The notes under the pieces: generated by a model
Told to the model about the DNA's origin: nothing
What the model saw: only the letters and a program-made list of their open reading frames with translations
Database searches by the model: none
Origin: CAYRCU01 sp964422865
Lineage (GTDB): Bacteria > Patescibacteriota > Microgenomatia > UBA8517
Direction: 5' to 3'
DNA: 24,417 nucleotides
NCBI GenBank assembly: GCA_964422865.1
Contig: CAYRCU010000014.1
Span: 1-24,417, forward strand
Shown here: positions 19,890 through 24,417 of the stretch, one piece after another
Numbering within the stretch: position 1 is the stretch's first letter
Layout: each line of letters opens with the position of its first letter
Position numbers and translations under genes: made by a program

Positions 19890-22822
19890 TTTTTGAGCGT
19901 AATTTTAAAAGGTCCCTTGGTGAGTTTTTCTACTCCCGCCCTTGTTCTTATAAATTCTTGAAGTGCGGAGCTTTTGGGCAGCCAATTATTTTGAACGTTT
20001 ACTTTAGCTTTTATGTCAACCTGCATTTCTTTTCTAGTAGATTGGATTTTTCGAATCAGCTCGCGAGCGAGAGATTCTTCTTTTAGCTGGGGGGTTAGTT
20101 TTGTGTCGAAATGAGAACTAATTTTAGGACCTTTTTTGATTACCCAAGCCTTTACATTTAATTCGTCCAAAAGAAGATAATGGAGACTTTTATCGGGAGG
20201 ATTGAAGGGAAGAGTTGAAGTGAGGGAGGAAAGTGACTGACGCACGGGAATTCCCTTTTGTTTTCTTTGGGAGTGAGCATCTTCCACTGCGAGCCGAAGA
20301 TTATTCATATCCGAGAGCAATTTCTGGTTGATTTCATGACTCTGTGCCGGCCAGTCGGACAAATGTACGGACTCCTCTTTAGTTAGGTTTTTAAAGATTT
20401 TTTCTGCTAGAAAAGGTGTAAATGGGGCTAAAAGTTTGGATAAAGTTACGATTACAAAATAGCAAGTTTGATAAAAAGCATTTTTATCCTCTCTATCTTG
20501 CTGCCATGGTGCCACGCGCTGGCGGGAGCGGCGAATGTACCAATTTGAGAGATCTTCTACAAAACTCTCAAGAGATTCTGCCGCGTCTTTTGCTTCGAAA
20601 TCATCCAGAGCTTTCGTAACATCTTTTGTGGTTTGCTCAAGGCGAGAAAGGATCCATTGATCTAAAACTGAAAGATTTGAATCGGAAAGAGAAATATTTT
20701 TGTTAGGAGTCCAGTTGTCGAGATTTGCGTAGGTTACAAAAAAATTGTAGATGTTCCAGAGCTTCAAGTGGAATTGTCTTCTGATCTCATCTGCCGTTTT
20801 GTAGCCAAAAAGCATGTTGTCGGCATAGTTTTGTCTTGCAAACATCCAACGCATAACATCAACTCCAATTTTATCTGCCCCTTCATTAAATTCAATGGAA
20901 TTTCCCCAGCTTTTGTGCATAGGCCTGCCGTCTTCGGCCAGAAGCGTAGCAAATCCGAGACAGGTTTTGAAAGCCTCTTTGTTTTCAAGAACAGTGCTCA
21001 TGGCAATGACCGCGTAAAACCAGTTTTTAAACTGTCCTGGAAATGATTCTGTAATAAAGTCCACAGGAAACCATTTTTCCCACTCTTTTCTATTGATCTT
21101 ATATAGCGGAGCGCTTTTGTTGTCTTTTGAGATTGTGGAAAACGGCACAATGCCTGCGTCAAGCCATGGGGTTCCGACATCCGGGATTCTTGTCATAGGT
21201 TTATCGCATCTGTTACATTTGATTTTGACTTTGTCTATCCAGGGCCTATGAGGAGTATTTCCTTCAAAGTCTTTCCAGCCTTCAATGGCTTTTTGCTTTA
21301 ATTCTTCAAGTCCTCCAATTACTTCAAAGTGCCCGCATTTGCATTCCCAAATGGGCAGTGCCAAGCCCCAGAAGCGTTTTTTGGATATTAGCCAATCATC
21401 CATGTTATTGAGCCAATCTAACTCTCTTTTGAGACCGAACTTCGGTATCCACCGTGTTCTTTTGGCAACATTTTTCATATCCTCTCTTATTGGTTCTGTG
21501 CTTATATACCACTCGTCCACTACGCGCCAGACGAGTTCCGTTTTGCAGCGCCAACATGTTGGATATTTGTGACTGTATGATTCGATTTTATACACCCAAT
21601 CGGTTTCTTTTTTTGAATTTGTACTTAAATAATCAAGGATTAATTCGGGATGTTTTTTGGCGTTTTTTCCACTTAACCAGCCAAAGCCTTTTAAATATTG
21701 CGCGTTTTCTTCTATTACCGGCAGGATGGGAAGATTTAACTTTTTGCCTAATCTGTGATCTTCCGTGCCTGCACCTGTTGCGATATGTACAAGGCCCGTT
21801 CCCTCTTCTGTTGTAACGGGGAGGATTTTTTCGTCGGTTGCTACTACTTTGTGAAAATTATCATGATCTTTTGAGATTGATCTGATGACGGGGAGTGTGT
21901 CGAAGGGTGTTTGATATTTAAGTCCGACCAGATCTAAGCCTTTAGTTGTCTTTTGGATCTTTTTGTGGTTTTTGTCAAATATTTTTTTTACCAGTTCCTT
22001 TGCTACCCAAAGACAATCGCCACCCGGAGATTCTTCAACAAGAGAATAATCAAGATCTTTGTTGACAGCTACGGCTGTGTTTCCGGGAATTGTCCATGGA
22101 GTTGTGGTCCATACCAAAAGAAACTCTTTTTTGTTGTCCCTTAAGGGAAGTTTAAAGTAGATTGATTTGTGGGCAACTGTTTTGTAATCCTCCGTGAGAA
22201 TTTCATGTTGAGAGATTGCAGTTCCACAGCGAGGACACCAGGGTACAGCGTCGCGACCCTTATAGACGAGCCCTCTTTTATGGGCAGTTTTGAGAAAGTG
22301 CCAAATCATATAGTTATTGTCGTTGCTCATGGTGTAATAGGAATTATCCCAATCCATGAAGTAACCTAAGCGTTTGCTCTGCTGAGTTTGGATATCTGCA
22401 AATTTTAGTACGCGGGCTTTGCATAAATTAACGAACTTTGCAACAGAATCGAATGGTTTTTGGGGTACGAGATTTTCAATATCTTTTTTGTTTTTTAGAC
22501 CCAATTCTTTTTCCACTTCGACTTCGACCCAGAGACCTTGACAATCAAAGCCATTTTGGAACCTTTGCTTGAACCCCTTCATGTTGTAATAGCGTTGCCA
22601 GAGATCTTTATAGGTTCTACCCCAAGCATGATGCACACCCATGGGGTTATTGGCCGTTATGGGGCCGTCAAGAAAAGAAAAGTACTTTTTGGAATTCTTG
22701 TTTCTTTTCAAATATTTTTTGACTATCCCCTTTTTGTACCAATTGTCGAGAATTTTTTTTTCCATCGCGGGAAAGTTCTCTTTGAGGTTTACGGAATCAA
22801 AGTATGGCTTTTTTGCACTCAC
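19886..22822 (-). CDS. ileS: Isoleucyl-tRNA synthetase
   Basis: 978 residues, class Ia. The HIGH-type motif is unusual: P-M-G-V-H-H-A-W-G (60-68). The KMSKS-type motif reads M-H-K-S-W-G-N-S (near residue 637). The CP1 editing domain shows T-T-P-W-T-I-P-G-N-T-A-V-A and G-T-G-L-V-H-I-A-T-G-A-G-T-E-D. D-E-W-Y-I-S, D-W-L-I-S-K-K-R-F-W-G and G-T-P-W-L-D-A are typical. Zinc-ribbon cysteines are near 493 (C-K-C-G-H) and 539 (C-N-R-C-D). The anticodon-binding domain follows, with a short tail in place of a C-terminal zinc finger. The start is GTG at 22822 with no Shine-Dalgarno; a -10-like TATAAC/TAATAT lies 6-9 bases upstream. Confidence 0.95.
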   Translation of the reverse strand: MSAKKPYFDSVNLKENFPAMEKKILDNWYKKGIVKKYLKRNKNSKKYFSFLDGPITANNPMGVHHAWGRTYKDLWQRYYNMKGFKQRFQNGFDCQGLWVEVEVEKELGLKNKKDIENLVPQKPFDSVAKFVNLCKARVLKFADIQTQQSKRLGYFMDWDNSYYTMSNDNNYMIWHFLKTAHKRGLVYKGRDAVPWCPRCGTAISQHEILTEDYKTVAHKSIYFKLPLRDNKKEFLLVWTTTPWTIPGNTAVAVNKDLDYSLVEESPGGDCLWVAKELVKKIFDKNHKKIQKTTKGLDLVGLKYQTPFDTLPVIRSISKDHDNFHKVVATDEKILPVTTEEGTGLVHIATGAGTEDHRLGKKLNLPILPVIEENAQYLKGFGWLSGKNAKKHPELILDYLSTNSKKETDWVYKIESYSHKYPTCWRCKTELVWRVVDEWYISTEPIREDMKNVAKRTRWIPKFGLKRELDWLNNMDDWLISKKRFWGLALPIWECKCGHFEVIGGLEELKQKAIEGWKDFEGNTPHRPWIDKVKIKCNRCDKPMTRIPDVGTPWLDAGIVPFSTISKDNKSAPLYKINRKEWEKWFPVDFITESFPGQFKNWFYAVIAMSTVLENKEAFKTCLGFATLLAEDGRPMHKSWGNSIEFNEGADKIGVDVMRWMFARQNYADNMLFGYKTADEIRRQFHLKLWNIYNFFVTYANLDNWTPNKNISLSDSNLSVLDQWILSRLEQTTKDVTKALDDFEAKDAAESLESFVEDLSNWYIRRSRQRVAPWQQDREDKNAFYQTCYFVIVTLSKLLAPFTPFLAEKIFKNLTKEESVHLSDWPAQSHEINQKLLSDMNNLRLAVEDAHSQRKQKGIPVRQSLSSLTSTLPFNPPDKSLHYLLLDELNVKAWVIKKGPKISSHFDTKLTPQLKEESLARELIRKIQSTRKEMQVDIKAKVNVQNNWLPKSSALQEFIRTRAGVEKLTKGPFKITLKK

Positions 22823-22828
22823 GTTGAG

Positions 22829-22837
22829 GTTATATTA
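22829..22837 (-). promoter_or_regulatory. Candidate -10 of ileS
   Basis: Minus strand TAATATAAC contains two overlapping -10 options, TAATAT (nine bases before GTG) and TATAAC (six bases before GTG). Either gives a leader of 0-3 nt. No good -35. Confidence 0.35.
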
Positions 22838-22884
22838 CAGTAAATTAGAAGTAAGTGGAAGGCTTGGTAATAAAGAGGAATTAT

Positions 22885-24045
22885 TTATTTTTTTCTTAAA
22901 AAAGCGGGAATTTCAAAATCCTCGCCAAACTCATTCTTTTTTGTGGTTTTGCTTTCTTGCTCTTCCGGTTCCTGCTCTTCTTCCTGTTCTTCCTCTCCAG
23001 GACCGAATCCTGCGTTTTTTACTGCGTCGCTTACAATACCCTCAATTTTTGTGGGTTCAGGTTGTTTTAACTTTGTGAGCCTGGCATGAGTTTCATCAAA
23101 CCCCGTAGCTATTACTGTGATTCTTATTTGATCCGAAAAGTCATTTTTAATTACTGATCCAAAGATGATATTTGCTTCTGGATCAGCGGCTGAGGAGATT
23201 GTTCGAGCTGCCTCGTCAACTTCGTACATTGTGAGATCCGGCCCACCCGTGATGTTTAGAAGCACTCCCTGTGCTCCATCGATAGAAAGATCGAGAAGTG
23301 GTGAACTGATCGCCGCTCGTGCTGCCATTTGTGCCCTGCTTTCTCCCACCCCTGTGCCAATTCCCAAAAGAGCTGATCCTGCATCCTTCATGATTGTTTT
23401 GACATCTGCAAAGTCAACGTTAACAAGACCTGGAGTGGTGATAATTTCCGCGATGCCGGCGACGGCTTGGGAAAGAACGCTGTCTGCTACTTTAAATGCT
23501 TCAAGAAGAGTCATTTTTTTGTCGATAACATCCATTAAGCGCTGGTTTGGAATTACGATAAGGGTGTCCACTTCATCTCTAAGGTGATCGACGCCTTCTT
23601 CTGCAATTACAGCTCTTTTATTTCCTTCGAATGCAAACGGCTTTGTGACAACCCCAACGGTAAGTGCGCCTGCTTCTTTGGCCATTTTTGCTATCACGGG
23701 AGCTGCTCCCGTGCCTGTTCCTCCCCCCATACCCGCTGTAATGAAAATCATATCTGAATCGATAAGAAGCTCTTTTATTTTTTCCTGAGATTCTTCTGCG
23801 GCTTGAGAGCCGATCTCAGGATTTCCTCCAACTCCCAAACCTTTTGTAAGTTTCTCTCCAATTTGAAGCTTTGTTGCTACTTTATTGTCCAGAAGAACTT
23901 GTGCGTCGGTATTTACGACAACGAAATCAACCCCCGCTATTTCATCATTTTCGACCATTGAAGAAACCGCATTTCCCCCACCTCCACCGACACCTATAAC
24001 TTTTATTTTTGCAATTCTGCTGGAATCAGGTTTAACGAGTGCCAT
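22885..24045 (-). CDS. ftsZ: Cell division protein FtsZ
   Basis: 386 residues, the tubulin-like GTPase that forms the division ring. The N-terminus has I-K-V-I-G-V-G-G-G-G-G-N-A-V. The tubulin signature G-G-G-T-G-T-G is at 107-113. The T7 synergy loop is N209-V-D211-F-A-D214, the catalytic acidic residues for the neighbouring subunit. A Glu-rich linker (E-E-E-Q-E-E-E-Q-E-P-E-E-Q) leads to the C-terminal peptide E-I-P-A-F-L-R-K-K, the FtsA-docking tail. The ATG at 24045 has GGAG about 11 bases upstream. It follows ftsA. Confidence 0.98.
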   Translation of the reverse strand: MALVKPDSSRIAKIKVIGVGGGGGNAVSSMVENDEIAGVDFVVVNTDAQVLLDNKVATKLQIGEKLTKGLGVGGNPEIGSQAAEESQEKIKELLIDSDMIFITAGMGGGTGTGAAPVIAKMAKEAGALTVGVVTKPFAFEGNKRAVIAEEGVDHLRDEVDTLIVIPNQRLMDVIDKKMTLLEAFKVADSVLSQAVAGIAEIITTPGLVNVDFADVKTIMKDAGSALLGIGTGVGESRAQMAARAAISSPLLDLSIDGAQGVLLNITGGPDLTMYEVDEAARTISSAADPEANIIFGSVIKNDFSDQIRITVIATGFDETHARLTKLKQPEPTKIEGIVSDAVKNAGFGPGEEEQEEEQEPEEQESKTTKKNEFGEDFEIPAFLRKK

Positions 24046-24073
24046 ATTTTAATACGCTCCGATAGTTAGGGGC

Positions 24074-24101
24074 AGTTTAACAAAAAGCTGTAATTTGTCA
24101 A
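24074..24101 (-). promoter_or_regulatory. Promoter of ftsZ between ftsA and ftsZ
   Basis: Minus strand TTGACA (24096-24101), 16-nt spacer, TGT-TAAACT (-10 24074-24079, with the extended TG). The predicted leader is about 22 nt and contains GGAG. It allows ftsZ to be transcribed apart from ftsA. Confidence 0.55.
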
Positions 24102-24108
24102 AGAAATA

Positions 24109-24417
24109 TTAAGGGAGCAGATCTTTAATACTTTCTATTAACTTGGGAATAATGTTAGTTTTTGGAAACTTTATTTTTGTGGGCATTGAAAAAGAAGGTC
24201 TGGATCTTTCGGAAATTTTATTTGTTGCTGCGTAAATTGCAAGTCCGATTGGTGTTGAATATGAAGGCTCCAGGATGTTGTCGACAAGACCTTTGACTCC
24301 TTTTGGGTTTGCGATGCGAGTAGGCAGGGAAATTGTTTTTTTGGCGATTTCAATTGCGCCTATGGTAAGTGCACCTCCGCCTGTGAGAATTACTCCTGAA
24401 GGAACTTTATTTATGAT
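24109..24417 (-). CDS. ftsA: Cell division protein FtsA, C-terminal fragment
   Basis: The last 102 codons of a gene entering from the right edge. P-S-G-V-I-L-T-G-G-G-A-L-T-I-G is the second phosphate-binding/adenosine loop of the actin-like ATPase fold. R-I-A-N-P and the E-P-S-Y-S-T-P-I-G-L-A-I-Y-A segment match the FtsA C-terminal region. FtsA anchors FtsZ to the membrane; the last residues (L-I-E-S-I-K-D-L-L-P) are amphipathic, in the position of the membrane-targeting helix. It is directly upstream of ftsZ, the usual order. Confidence 0.9.
   Translation of the reverse strand: MINKVPSGVILTGGGALTIGAIEIAKKTISLPTRIANPKGVKGLVDNILEPSYSTPIGLAIYAATNKISERSRPSFSMPTKIKFPKTNIIPKLIESIKDLLP

Overview
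The window looks like a stretch of a Candidate Phyla Radiation (Patescibacteria) genome. My best guess is the Microgenomates side, inferred from protein style rather than from a marker search. The DNA is AT-rich and genes are packed with ATGA-type overlaps. Most genes are informational or cell-envelope: DnaE, PolX, RuvC, GatCAB, IleRS, L19, L21, L27, FtsA, FtsZ, a SEDS protein, ParB and signal peptidase I. There are no recognisable biosynthetic operons, and several proteins resemble those of uncultured small-genome bacteria. The sequence is a scaffold with three runs of N (10, 100 and 100 bases), and each run lies inside a short direct repeat.

Region 1 (1-13113) is entirely minus strand. Reading in the direction of transcription: polX, lemA, htpX; then gatC, gatA, an MFS transporter and gatB; then dnaE, split only by an assembly artefact; then rplS; then an unannotated small RNA gene with its own promoter and terminator; then ruvC, an EF-Tu-domain-like protein, a small metallopeptidase and the start of a holA-like gene.

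Region 2 (13114-15826) is a tRNA-rich, rearranged segment. It carries tRNA-Asp(GTC), tRNA-Gly(CCC), tRNA-Thr(CGT) and, on the minus strand, tRNA-Val(CAC). Between them lie a LysM membrane protein, a membrane-anchored Ig-like protein and a small Cys-containing membrane peptide. Tandem repeats that incorporate pieces of the adjacent tRNA gene sit on both sides of tRNA-Asp and upstream of tRNA-Gly. The 5' repeats of the two tRNAs share one design: a 28-nt hairpin that begins with a copy of the tRNA 5' end and closes on its complement.

Region 3 (15827-17344, plus strand) holds a phosphoribosyltransferase-like gene coupled to an 81-residue unknown, followed by lepB. Region 4 (17352-24417, minus strand), in transcription order, is ftsA (partial), ftsZ, ileS, a rodA/ftsW-type gene, rplU, rpmA and parB. 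It mixes division, chromosome segregation and translation genes.

A theme across the window is promoter placement. For several first-in-operon genes the predicted -10 element lies about 6 nt before the start codon and no Shine-Dalgarno is visible (lepB, gatC, the gene at 14545-14778, ruvC; nearly so for dnaE, ileS and rpmA). This suggests leaderless mRNAs. Several internal genes (lemA, the 81-residue protein) have good Shine-Dalgarno sequences. All functional statements come from reading motifs; no database search was run.
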